Positions 16,528-25,100 of a DNA stretch of 30,393 nt are shown one piece after another. The stretch is taken from NCBI GenBank assembly GCA_964428355.1, contig CAYRYU010000084.1, positions 1 through 30,393 of the forward strand, read 5' to 3'. Position 1 is the first letter of the stretch. Each line of letters begins with the position of its first letter. The notes beneath the pieces are model-generated. The model had not been told where the DNA came from. It saw nothing but the letters and a program-made list of their open reading frames with translations, and did not search any database. A program made the position numbers and the translations under genes. Source of the stretch: CAYRYU01 sp964428355 (GTDB lineage: Bacteria > Muiribacteriota > Ozemobacteria > Ozemobacterales > Ozemobacteraceae).

Positions 16528-17028
16528 TCAGGGTTTGAAGAGGAAGATCGAGAGCTTGGAAGTGGAGCCCAGGAAGGATGCCGTGATCGTTTCGATCTTG
16601 GGAAGATCTGTTCCCAGGGCCGTTGTTGTGGGAATGGAGTCCCCGGTCGGAAGGGTGATTTCCGCACGGATTGACGCCGAAACCAGGGCTTTGGGGGCAA
16701 CATACAGCGTGCTGACCACGCCGCTGGCGATAACGGCCTGGATCGGCGTGAATTCCCCTCCAAGATCCGAGGTGAAAGTTACATAGTAGGGGGAGACCTC
16801 GACCAGCTTGCCATTGGAATCCCTGATCGTGGCTGTCAAGGCCATGCGGCTTCCATAAGGAAGACTTTTCGATGTCGCACCGAGGTTGATCGAGTATCCT
16901 CCCTCGCCCGAGAATCCGGTGGAAACCGGGTTCGAATCTTCGCATCCGATCTGACTAAGGACGACCAAGGCGACTATGATTCCCAACAAGAAGTTTCTCG
17001 TTTGCACCTGTTCTTTCCTCACTTTCAC
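16528..17028 (-). CDS. Ig-like domain probable lipoprotein, 166 aa
   Basis: A GTG start overlaps the stop of the upstream gene (GTGA), a sign of coupling. The N-terminus has a hydrophobic helix ending in SQIGC-ED. The Cys fits a lipoprotein site, although the -3 position is Gln and not Leu, so the call is tentative. The rest is one invasin-type (Big-1-like) Ig domain. It contains SLPYGSRMALTATIRDSNGK, a segment VEVSPYYVTFTSDLGGEFTP, and VIASGVVSTLYVAPK, the same pattern as the four repeats in the neighbouring 451-residue lipoprotein. It probably sits on the periplasmic side of the outer membrane and may partner the secretin, perhaps as a pilotin-like or accessory ring protein. That role is inference from the operon. 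Confidence 0.75.
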   Translation of the reverse strand: MKVRKEQVQTRNFLLGIIVALVVLSQIGCEDSNPVSTGFSGEGGYSINLGATSKSLPYGSRMALTATIRDSNGKLVEVSPYYVTFTSDLGGEFTPIQAVIASGVVSTLYVAPKALVSASIRAEITLPTGDSIPTTTALGTDLPKIETITASFLGSTSKLSIFLFKP

Positions 17029-18380
17029 TGGATCGTGATCGATGCGGACGCGGTTTTGCCGAGGGCCTGAACGGTTATCACCTCCTGGCCCGGAAGCCCC
17101 GGTGCGGTGTAGGTGAAGTAAGCGAAACCGTTTTCCGTAGTGTCGGAAGTCTGGTTGAAGGTCCCGCCGATCTTGCTCGTGACCGCCACTTTGACCCCGC
17201 CCATCAGGTTGCCACGATCGTCCTGAACCTTGATCGATACGGGCTGGGAAGAGCCGTTGGACATCGAGCCATTGGTGGGAAGGATCGTGATTTTCGGGTT
17301 GACCGTCACCTGTATTCCCGTGTTCGCGGAAACCCCGTTGATCGTCGCGGTCAACGTGCAGACTCCTGCAGTCGAGCCGCTGGTGAAGACAGTCGAGAAC
17401 ACCCCATTGCCCGTGGTTCCGGTCGAGGGATCGAACTTGCCGTCGAGGGAGTTCGCAAGAAGGACATTCGCCCCGTTGACCGGCTCTCCGCGCTGGTTGA
17501 CCACCCGCACCGTCAGGGGTGTGGATTGCCCCTGTCCAAGGGCGGCTAGCGCTGGAACGATGCTGACCTTGATCGAATCAGCCTGCTCGGGCGCAGCTTC
17601 CGTCACCGTGATCGTGCAGCTCCCGACCAGTCCCTTGACGAGGGCGGTCAGCCTGCACGTTCCGGTGGCAACCTTGGGAGAGAACGTGGAAGAGAAGTAT
17701 CCCGATGCCAGGTTTCCCTTGGCGGGCTCGAAAGTCCCGTCGAGGGATTGGAACATCACCACCTCCCCTTCCGCGAGGAAGGCCCCGTTCTGATCAGCTA
17801 CACGGACCGAAACGGGGAGCGAGCTTCCTTTCGAAACGAGGCCGGCGGCGGGAATCACCTGAACCTCGAATACCGATTGTGGAGAAGGCGTTACCTGAAC
17901 CGTGCAGGATCCGGTATCCTTTCCTGCGAAACACGTTATCCGCGAGGTTCCGCTTGCGTTCGTCGGAGCCTTGAAGGTCGTGAAAAATACCCCGTTTTCG
18001 GTGGCCCCCTGCGCGGGATCAAAGGTGCCCCCGAGGCTCGAACTCATGGCAACCTTAACGACGATTCCATCGATCGATGTCGTCGCGACGCTCACCCGGA
18101 TGAGAAGCGAATCTCCCTGCATCACCGCAGGCTGGGCGGGCAAAACGTTCACGAGGTTAGCTGCAGAGGCGGTTCCAGAGGCTGTCGTCGTCCCCGTTGT
18201 CGTGGCTACGCCGGTCCCCGAGGCATTCAGCTGGGAATCCACTCCCAGGCCTCCCGTTCCGTTCAGGGTCGTCCATACGCTTCCATAGCTCTCACTCCCG
18301 CCGGAATTCGAGCAGCCTGCCATCCAGGCGACGCATGAAACGATTGCCAAAGCAAACAGCACCGCGTTCCATCTGGGCAT
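17025..18380 (-). CDS. lipoprotein with four tandem invasin-like Ig domains
   Basis: This is a 451-residue protein. The ATG at 18380 follows GGGAGG. A signal peptide ends in the lipobox WMAGC (Cys 23), followed by a Ser/Gly/Thr-rich linker to about 75. Four Big-1-like Ig units of about 90 residues then follow (roughly 77-163, 170-262, 270-360, 362-451). Each has a 'V.(V/I).D..G......V...S..GGTF.P..G.T..GVF.T.F......G......A' pattern, for example SSLGGTFDPAQGATENGVFF and TSKIGGTFNQTSDTTENG. Such arrays act as extracellular or periplasmic rods. The gene overlaps the single-Ig lipoprotein gene and precedes the secretin gene, so the three likely form one envelope assembly. Confidence 0.85.
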   Translation of the reverse strand: MPRWNAVLFALAIVSCVAWMAGCSNSGGSESYGSVWTTLNGTGGLGVDSQLNASGTGVATTTGTTTASGTASAANLVNVLPAQPAVMQGDSLLIRVSVATTSIDGIVVKVAMSSSLGGTFDPAQGATENGVFFTTFKAPTNASGTSRITCFAGKDTGSCTVQVTPSPQSVFEVQVIPAAGLVSKGSSLPVSVRVADQNGAFLAEGEVVMFQSLDGTFEPAKGNLASGYFSSTFSPKVATGTCRLTALVKGLVGSCTITVTEAAPEQADSIKVSIVPALAALGQGQSTPLTVRVVNQRGEPVNGANVLLANSLDGKFDPSTGTTGNGVFSTVFTSGSTAGVCTLTATINGVSANTGIQVTVNPKITILPTNGSMSNGSSQPVSIKVQDDRGNLMGGVKVAVTSKIGGTFNQTSDTTENGFAYFTYTAPGLPGQEVITVQALGKTASASITIQ

Positions 18381-18488
18381 TCCAGTTGTCCTCCCAGGGG
18401 GTTCAGGGTTGAATTTGGAACCTACCCCCGCGGAAGAACCTATCGACCAGAAGAGAAGAATCGTTGAAAAAATCCTTCCGGGAAAATT

Positions 18489-19124
18489 CTACGGTCCGGA
18501 AACGAGATTTTTCGAACCCGCTTCGGCCGTCATCCCGGCAATCATTTCCCCAAGGGGCCGCAACGGGACCATCAGAATCGCACCCTCCCCCGAGGCAATC
18601 GCGGAAGCCCCCGCACAGATGCCTCCCAGAATCCTGCAGACGTTGACGAACAGAACCTGCAGTTCTTCCTGCGCCCTTTCGTTCTCCCCGGCATCTTGAA
18701 CCTGTTCTGGGAGGCAGTGAGAGATACTCATTTCCGAACCGGGGTCCGAAATCCCCGTATTCTCGGGAGGCATCAGGGGAGATCTAGGGTTGTCAGCGTC
18801 ACGGTCCCCGAATGCAGGCCCACAATCCGGAAGACCCCCATCCCCAAATGACCGGGAAGCTTCCTCTTCATCGATTTCATCGATTACATCGGATTGCCCC
18901 CCCAAAGTCCCGCGATCCTCATCGGTTTCATCTGAACTATCCTCGAAAACCCACTCCCCCATTCCGTCGGGAGAAAGGTCGGCCTCGAATGTCAGAGGCG
19001 AAGCGGTCCGATCGGGCGGATACCCCTGGGCCCCACAGGGAAAAAGGAGCCCGAACAAAGCGGCGAAAATCAAGACCAGGCGGATAGTCACGAGAACTTT
19101 CCCTCTTCTTTCATTGCCGTTCAC
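18489..19124 (-). CDS. acidic secreted protein of unknown function
   Basis: The frame begins at a GTG (19124). An internal GTG at 19091 has an AGAGGG-type site upstream and gives a cleaner signal peptide (TIRLVLIFAALFGLLFPCGAQG), so the true start may be 19091. The mature part is strongly acidic and probably disordered (about 45-125, rich in Asp, Glu, Ser, Gly and Pro). It ends with a helix and an Ala/Gly-rich hydrophobic segment (ILGGICAGASAIASGEGAILM) that could insert in a membrane. Four to five cysteines are present. I do not recognise it. It lies 108 bp upstream of the Ig-lipoprotein and secretin genes on the same strand and may be the first gene of that unit. Confidence 0.65.
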   Translation of the reverse strand: MNGNERRGKVLVTIRLVLIFAALFGLLFPCGAQGYPPDRTASPLTFEADLSPDGMGEWVFEDSSDETDEDRGTLGGQSDVIDEIDEEEASRSFGDGGLPDCGPAFGDRDADNPRSPLMPPENTGISDPGSEMSISHCLPEQVQDAGENERAQEELQVLFVNVCRILGGICAGASAIASGEGAILMVPLRPLGEMIAGMTAEAGSKNLVSGP

Positions 19125-19183
19125 AGAATGCTTTCTGATCGTTTCCGGGAAACTGGACGGCGGCGTTCTCCCATCCTTGGATC

Positions 19184-19213
19184 AGTTTATCCCAACACTG
19201 GTCACAGTGGCAA
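19184..19213 (-). promoter_or_regulatory. promoter with palindrome in the spacer
   Basis: On the minus strand TTGCCA (19213-19208) and TAAACT (19189-19184) are separated by 18 bp, upstream of the acidic secreted protein and the secretin operon. A perfect inverted repeat, CACTG-GTCA-CAGTG (19196-19209), fills the spacer and could be an operator. Confidence 0.4.
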
Positions 19214-19327
19214 TTTTTCCTGGAAACGCGACGGGAGAGCAATCGAGGCGAACCCACACAAACGTGTCGCAAATCACGCCGTTGGTGGTAACCTGTTTCG
19301 GGCGGGGAACCGGAAAGGAGGGAGTCC

Positions 19328-20269
19328 GTGGGAAACCTCTGGCCCCGGATCAGGCTTTGGGTCTATCTGGGAATCACTGTCCTGTGCTTTTCCGCGATCG
19401 AAGTGGTGAGCAACCCGATCCGCCACCGGATCGACCCTTTCGTTTTGACCTTCTGGCGGTTCTTGTTGGGAGCGCTTTTCCTGGCCCCCGTGGCGTTTGC
19501 CCGCCCAGGCTTCTCCGCAGGGAAGATCGCCCGTTCGGATTGGATCCGGCTCGCGGCTCTGGGTTGCCTGAACGTCATCGTAAGCATGGGAGCTCATGCC
19601 GTCTGCATCAAGTTCGCGAAAGCCTCCACCGCCGCCATCCTGATCGCTTCGAATCCGCTCGCCACCAACCTTTTCGCCTGGCTGATACTTGGCGAACCTC
19701 TTGGTTGGAGGCGCGCGGCAACTCTCGGTGTCGGGCTGACGGGAGTCGTTCTCGTCGTCCTCAAGCCAGTTCCCGGGCTGGACACACCCTTCGGGCTTGG
19801 AGCCGGCCTCCTCGGCATGACTGGATTCGCCCTCTACACGGTGCTTTCCAAGGGTATCGTCAAGCGTCTGGGAAGCCTTGCCGTCGCCACCCTTAGTTTC
19901 CTCCTTGCAGAGGCGGTGTATCTTCCGCTCCTGTTGATGGGGGGTAAGTCGATCCTTCCCGAAGCCGAATTCTGGCCCCGACTTCTGGTGTTGGGCCTTG
20001 TGGTTTCGGGCCTTGGTTACGTTACATTCTTCAAGGCACTCGCAGAACTTCCCGCAGGGAGGGCAAGCCTTCTATTCTTCTTGAAACCGCCCGTTTCGGT
20101 TGCCCTTGCCTGGCTGCTGCTTGAGGAAACCCTCTCGACCTCGGCCCTGGTAGGGGGAATACTCATCATGGCGGGGATCGCCATCGATCTGACTGCACCA
20201 TCCCCGCCCTCCGGGCCGGAAGGTTCACGCGTGAAGACAACGCCGGAGGAATCCGAAAATCCCGTCTGA
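19328..20269 (+). CDS. EamA/DMT family transporter
   Basis: This 313-residue inner-membrane protein has about ten hydrophobic helices arranged as two EamA repeats (about 10-145 and 155-292). Typical EamA sequence is visible: PFVLTFWRFLLGALFLAP in the first repeat, KASTAAILIASNPLATNLFAW at its end, and LPAGRASLLFFLKPPVSVAL followed by LAWLLLEETLS in the second. Members export amino acids, nucleotides or other metabolites; the substrate cannot be told. The start is a GTG with GGAGGGAG about 6 nt upstream. It is convergent with the uracil-DNA glycosylase gene, only 28 bp away. Confidence 0.9.
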   Translation: MGNLWPRIRLWVYLGITVLCFSAIEVVSNPIRHRIDPFVLTFWRFLLGALFLAPVAFARPGFSAGKIARSDWIRLAALGCLNVIVSMGAHAVCIKFAKASTAAILIASNPLATNLFAWLILGEPLGWRRAATLGVGLTGVVLVVLKPVPGLDTPFGLGAGLLGMTGFALYTVLSKGIVKRLGSLAVATLSFLLAEAVYLPLLLMGGKSILPEAEFWPRLLVLGLVVSGLGYVTFFKALAELPAGRASLLFFLKPPVSVALAWLLLEETLSTSALVGGILIMAGIAIDLTAPSPPSGPEGSRVKTTPEESENPV

Positions 20270-20297
20270 AAAGCGTGCAAGGTGATCCCCGCGCGGG

Positions 20298-21041
20298 TCA
20301 GTATCCTTGCCCTTCCTGGATGACCTCGTCGTAACGTTTCTTCAGTGCCTGGATGTCCTGCCACATCTGCCAGTTCGGGCTTCCGTTCTCCCGCGAAGGA
20401 TATCGAAGCAGGTAGGAGGGGTGGTAGAGAGGCATGCAGGGCACATCGAAGATCGAGTTGAACCATTTTCCATGGATCTTGGTGATCCCTGGAGAATCTG
20501 GTCCGACCACGAACTTGATCGCGGTATTCCCCAGAAGGCCGATCAGTCTTGGCTTGATGAGCGCGAGCTGTCGCCTGAGGAGTGGGGTGCAGGCTTCCAT
20601 CTCTCCCAACGTCGGCGTGCGGTTGTTGGGAGGGCGGTCCTTCAGGATGTTGCAGATATAGACATCCTCACGCCGGAAACCCACTGCCGCCAGGATCTTG
20701 TCGAGATGCTGCCCCGCCCTTCCGACGAAGGGACGGCCGGTCTCGTCCTCGTCCGCCCCGGGAGCCTCTCCCACGAAGATCAGCGCCGCCCGCGGATTCC
20801 CTTCCCCCAGGACGAAGTTATTCCGGGTCTTGAAGAGTTCGCAGGCAGTACAAGCCATTCCGTCCTCGCGGATCTTTTCGAAGCTGTCCGTTTGTGCCGC
20901 CTGGACAACCTCGACGGAAGGAGCTTTCTTGAGGGCGATCTCCAGCTCGAACTTCCCTTCCCGACCTGGGGGGGTCAGCAGCTGGAGCAGGTTAACGGGA
21001 CCTTCCGGGATCTTCGGAGGTCCGGATTTCTTTCTTGCCAT
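20298..21041 (-). CDS. uracil-DNA glycosylase family 4
   Basis: This 247-residue base-excision repair enzyme would remove uracil from DNA. The family-4 motifs are GEAPGADEDE (91-100), GRPFVGRAG (102-110) and HPS (207-209). Family 4 has a 4Fe-4S cluster held by four cysteines. Here Cys64, Cys67 and Cys151 are in place, but the third position in the usual 'KCRPP' motif is Asp135 (LKDRPPNNR). A Cys at 130 lies five residues earlier and might substitute. An N-terminal extension of about 60 residues precedes the core. The ATG at 21041 has no Shine-Dalgarno site, and a promoter-like pair ends 7 nt before it, so the mRNA may be leaderless. A TTG at 21077 is an alternative start. Confidence 0.9.
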   Translation of the reverse strand: MARKKSGPPKIPEGPVNLLQLLTPPGREGKFELEIALKKAPSVEVVQAAQTDSFEKIREDGMACTACELFKTRNNFVLGEGNPRAALIFVGEAPGADEDETGRPFVGRAGQHLDKILAAVGFRREDVYICNILKDRPPNNRTPTLGEMEACTPLLRRQLALIKPRLIGLLGNTAIKFVVGPDSPGITKIHGKWFNSIFDVPCMPLYHPSYLLRYPSRENGSPNWQMWQDIQALKKRYDEVIQEGQGY

Positions 21042-21048
21042 GGGAAAA

Positions 21049-21077
21049 AGAATACACCCGCGAAGGTAAATGCTCAA
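21049..21077 (-). promoter_or_regulatory. possible leaderless promoter of the glycosylase gene
   Basis: On the minus strand TTGAGC (21077-21072), a 17-bp spacer and TATTCT (21054-21049) end 7 nt before the ATG at 21041. Transcription would start at or next to the A of the start codon, which fits the absence of a ribosome binding site. Confidence 0.35.
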
Positions 21078-21114
21078 GCTGGAGAGCGTGACAATACTTT
21101 ACGAAATTCTGACA

Positions 21115-21141
21115 TTGACCTGGTCGGTTTCATGGTACCTT
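21115..21141 (+). promoter_or_regulatory. possible promoter of the DUF3047 gene
   Basis: TTGACC (21115-21120) is followed after 15 bp by an extended -10 (TGG-TACCTT, -10 at 21136-21141). The short spacer lowers confidence. It would give a leader of about 33 nt. Confidence 0.35.
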
Positions 21142-21180
21142 TGCAGCACCTGAATCAACATCAGAAGGGAGGAACATCGA

Positions 21181-21960
21181 ATGCCCCGCCCCGCCCAAGC
21201 CGTTTCCGCAAAACCGGCCCGGATCGTTTGCCCAGCTTCCGCCAAGGTCGCACTCCTGACGGTGGTCTTTCTCGGCGCGGTCTTTTTCTGCAACCGGGCA
21301 CGGGCTGCTGAAGCCCCCCAGACCCCGCTCCGCCTCGACTTTTCCGGCGATGCGGTGGGAACGGCCCCGAAAGGATGGGATTTCAACGGCAAATCGGGAA
21401 CCCCTCCCGCGACCCTAACCGTGGTCAAAGACCCTGACACCGGGAAAAACATCCTCCGCCTCGAATCCAAGAAAGCCAGCGGCACCCTCATCAACAAATC
21501 TCTGGCGGGGAAGATCAATTTGAACAAGACTCCGCTCGTCAGATGGCGATGGAAGGCTGCCCTGCTCCCTGCGGGAGCCGACGGCCGTGACCCGAAACGG
21601 GACGATCAGGCGATCGGAATCTATTTCGGATACGGGATGATCCTCCGCAACACCCTCGGATTCAGGTGGGAAACGGATACGCCGATCGGAAGCAAGGGAA
21701 AAGCGACCTATGGTGCAGGAATGGTGAAGGTCAAATGGGAAGCGTTACGCAACAATTCTTCCCCGCTGAACGAATGGATCGTGGAGGAACGCAATCTCGC
21801 CAAGGATTTCCGGTCTTCCTTCAGGGAAGTCCCGCGCAAATTCGCCGCTTCGGTCTCGATCAACACGCAGTACACAAGCACCGAGGGCGCAGCCTTCCTC
21901 GACTACATCGAGTTCCTCCCTTCCCCGATCGCCACCGGAACCAGCCCCAAGGATCATTGA
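21181..21960 (+). CDS. DUF3047 family exported protein
   Basis: This 259-residue protein begins at an ATG with GGGAGGAA upstream and a long signal peptide (hydrophobic core about 22-37, cleavage near ARA-AE). The mature part fits DUF3047: LRLDFSGDAVGTAPKGWDF at the start, ILRLESKKASGTLINKSL, PLVRWRWKA, a DDQAIGIYFGYG segment, TYGAGMVKVKWE, and the ending SVSINTQYTSTEGAAFLDYI. These beta-sandwich proteins resemble carbohydrate-binding or lectin-like folds, but no function is established. It is divergent from the glycosylase gene. It is followed by palindromes and the promoter of the giant gene, so it is probably transcribed alone. Confidence 0.85.
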   Translation: MPRPAQAVSAKPARIVCPASAKVALLTVVFLGAVFFCNRARAAEAPQTPLRLDFSGDAVGTAPKGWDFNGKSGTPPATLTVVKDPDTGKNILRLESKKASGTLINKSLAGKINLNKTPLVRWRWKAALLPAGADGRDPKRDDQAIGIYFGYGMILRNTLGFRWETDTPIGSKGKATYGAGMVKVKWEALRNNSSPLNEWIVEERNLAKDFRSSFREVPRKFAASVSINTQYTSTEGAAFLDYIEFLPSPIATGTSPKDH

Positions 21961-22028
21961 GCCGAAAAACCGCAATCAGGAAAAGGGGTAAGAACAAGGG
22001 CAGAAGAAGGGGCCCCCCAAATCGGGAT

Positions 22029-22050
22029 TGAGAAATCGAACGATTTTTCA
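22029..22050. other. 22-bp near-perfect palindrome
   Basis: TGAGAAATCG-AA-CGATTTTTCA pairs at all ten arm positions, one of them a G-T wobble. It lies 70 bp after the DUF3047 stop and 15 bp before the -35 of the next gene. It could be a terminator stem or an operator. A second imperfect stem (GGGTTTCC / GGAAAAACCC) follows at 22052-22075. Confidence 0.4.
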
Positions 22051-22064
22051 GGGGTTTCCCCCTA

Positions 22065-22093
22065 TGGAAAAACCCGCGGGATTGGAATAGAAT
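22065..22093 (+). promoter_or_regulatory. promoter of the DUF4214-repeat gene
   Basis: TGGAAA (22065-22070), a 17-bp spacer and TAGAAT (22088-22093, 5 of 6 matches) precede the giant gene. The expected start near 22100 leaves a leader of about 90 nt that contains a perfect hairpin (22127-22146). Confidence 0.5.
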
Positions 22094-22126
22094 TTCCCGT
22101 ACCTCCCGTACATGAGGGGGGGGGCC

Positions 22127-22146
22127 ACGGGAAACTCTTTTCCCGT
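22127..22146 (+). other. perfect hairpin in mRNA leader
   Basis: ACGGGAAA and TTTCCCGT form an 8-bp perfect stem with a CTCT loop in the predicted leader of the giant gene, 45 nt before its start codon. No T-tract follows. It may stabilise the message or act as a control element. Confidence 0.45.
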
Positions 22147-22191
22147 CCGATGGAGAAGTTTTTCCGAGAATCCAATTCCCAAGGAGGTTCC

Positions 22192-25100
22192 ATGAAGAGG
22201 TTTTGTGCGTCCAAGATTTGTCTGTTGCTCTTCCTGTTCCTGGTTTTTCACCCATTCTTCCCTGCCGCGGAGGGGTCCTGGCTGGATCCGACCGAGGTGA
22301 TAAAGGGTTTCTACTCCGATTTCCTGAATAGAGAGCCCAAGAAGGACGAACTGGACAAGCACATCGCAAACCTCGAGGAGCGGAAATGCACGCTTCTCGA
22401 CATCCTGAACGGGATTGCGACAAGCAAGGAGTTCGCCGACCTGCTGAAGGAAGTCGACGACATCGAGTTTTCCTACTTCGAGATACTCGGCAGACCGGTC
22501 GATCCAGAAGGCCATGAGCACTATCTGAAGAAGATCCGCGAGGAGAAGTGGACGATCGACGACGTGCGGACCGAACTCCGGAACTCTGACGAAGGTCTCG
22601 AATTCGCGATCCGTCAGGTCTACATGACCTTCCTGTATCGTGATGCCGACGCCCCCGGCCTTTCCAATTATCTGGGCGACCTCAAGAAAAAGTTCAAGCC
22701 CTTTTCGAAACCGACAGGGGAGTGGAAACGGGGGGCTTTCCCGAAGTTCCAGAACTGGGACGACGGATACCTCAAGGACGTGAGGGAATCGGTTGAAAAG
22801 AGCCTGGAACGCAAGCGGTTCAACCGGAACTGGCTCGAGGTCCGCAAGACGCTCGATTGGATGTACCAGCTGCTCCTGGCCCGGAAACCCGATGCGGAGG
22901 GGTTCAAGCACTACCTCCGGCTGTGGTCCCTCTGCGAGAGGCATCTCGTTGGGATCCACGACGAGATGCGGAAATCGGATGAATTCAAGAAGCGGAAGGT
23001 GGAGGACTACGTCGAAGCCTATCTTACCTACCTCCTCCGCGCCCCAACTTCGAAGGAACTCGACGAAGCAAAGAACCGCATCGGCAAGGCGTCAGGAAGC
23101 ACGCGGAAGAACCAGCTCGAAAACCTGATCAGGGACCTCAAGCTCAGCGACGAGGGAAGATTGGTCGCCGTCCGGCGTCTCTATTGGGAGATTCTGAACC
23201 GGGAGCCGACCCCGGAGGAGTTGAAGGAACACGGGGAGCGATTGAAGAGGATTCGAGTGAACGAACCGTCCGGGTTCTTTTCCCAGCCGAAGATGGGATT
23301 CCTAGACATCCAGAATGCCTATCGCGACATCGCTGAAGACCTTCTCAGATCGAGCGAGAAAAAGGGGCTCGACAGTCTCTGCGCCGAATGGAAGGAAATC
23401 AGGGATGAACAGGAGACCCTTTGGAAGGATCTCGCCAAGGGCCGCCTGGACTTCCTTTCGGATGTGGACAAGAAGTTCGACGAAGAGGTCAAGGAAGCCG
23501 AGAAGCTTTTCGATGACCTCAAGAAGCTCGCCCCCGCAGAGTTCGCTTCGATGACATACATTCTGGAAACCGCCCTCCAGGGGAAAGATCTCCAGGATTT
23601 GAAAGATTTCCTGACCGAGCTTCTCAAGAAGGTCGAGGGCCTCGAACTTCTCACCGCCGACGTCCAGAAGCTTTTCATCGAATTCCTCGGGCGGCCCGCG
23701 CCCGATTTCTATTCCGCCCTGAATGCGCAACCGGCCTGGGATTCGACCGATTCCCCCGTTTCCCCGCCCAATGTTCCCCCCGGCAAGCTCCCTCCGGGAG
23801 TCAAGCCACCGACCACAATCCCCACGCCGACTCCCACACCGACTCCGACTCCCAAACCTCCCACTCAGGGAAAGCCGTCCGTCCCGGGCTTCTCGATCGA
23901 ACCCGTCCCTGCTGATGCAAAGCTTCTCGAGCCGCTGGGAAAACTCCTTTGCGAAGCCAAGAACCCGGGCGACTTCAAGGAAAAACTCATCAGCCTTATC
24001 GTGGCCTCTCAGGAGTTCAAGGACCGCGAACCCCTCCGAAAGGAAGCAGTCAAGAGCCTTTTCCAGGAACTCCTTCACCGATCTCCGGAAGAGAAGGAGC
24101 TCGACGAACTCGTGGCGAAGCTTAACACGGGGAAGTTCCTCCTCGACGACCTTCGGGCCGAACTTGAAAAGAACGATGAGTTCAAAAAGCTCCAGGAACT
24201 GCTGCTCACGGGGAAAATCATCCCTTTCCTTCCTGAGGAGAAGACGAAGAATGTCCAGGAAAGCAAGTCTGCGGACGAGTCGATCAAGGACAAGACTCTC
24301 AAGCTCATCGACCTGGAGGGCTTCAAGGATTTCGATTTCGCCAGTGAGGTAACCGTCACCGATGTCGAGAAGACCGAGGACGAAAACGGCCTTTGTATCA
24401 CGGGAAAGACGAAGGTTCCCAGCATGAACTTCGTCGACGATGTCTACTTCTTCGCGAAACGACATCCCTCAGTCTACGGACACTGCGTTTACCTCGTCGG
24501 TTTCTTCATCCCCGAAAAGTGGGAGGCAAAAGGCCTTTACGGCTCCGTCTCCCCTGCCATGGACAAGTTCCTGTCCATGCTTCGGTTCGGGAACGGCGTC
24601 CTTATACACACCTCCGCTGATGTCGTCCTCCAGCTTGACAGCCTTCCCGAAAGGTTGAAGAAGGAGTTCGTCCCGGTCCTGGAGAACTCGGGCTACAAGA
24701 GCTTCCGACTCTCCAAGGGCCGCAACCTCGTGGGAAATCTCCTTCTCGACACGGGCGGAGCCTGCACCCACCTCAAGAAGCTGCTTCCCGATGACGAAAA
24801 GAAGCTTCTGATCCAGGGACGCCTGTCGAAGAAAACCGATGAACTCTTCCTCCGTGGCCTTCTTCCCCCCTTCCGGCCCTCCTTCTTCCCGAAGGATTGC
24901 AAGCAGGTGGAACCCTCGATCGAGTTCACGGGGAAACCCTCGGTTGGGGTCAAGATGAGCATGGACGTCACCCTTCCAGAAAACCAGCCGATGACGGCCA
25001 AGGTCTCTTTCGAGATCCCCATATCGGAAAAGGGGGCAATCGAAATCGCGATGTCCCTTGCGGGTGAATGGAAAGAACCATTCAAGATCAAGGGGTTGAT

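Noticed and set aside
16925..16945. GGGTTCGAATC as a tRNA T-arm
   Set aside because: It lies inside the coding sequence of the single-Ig lipoprotein, and no acceptor stem, D-arm or anticodon arm can be fitted around it.
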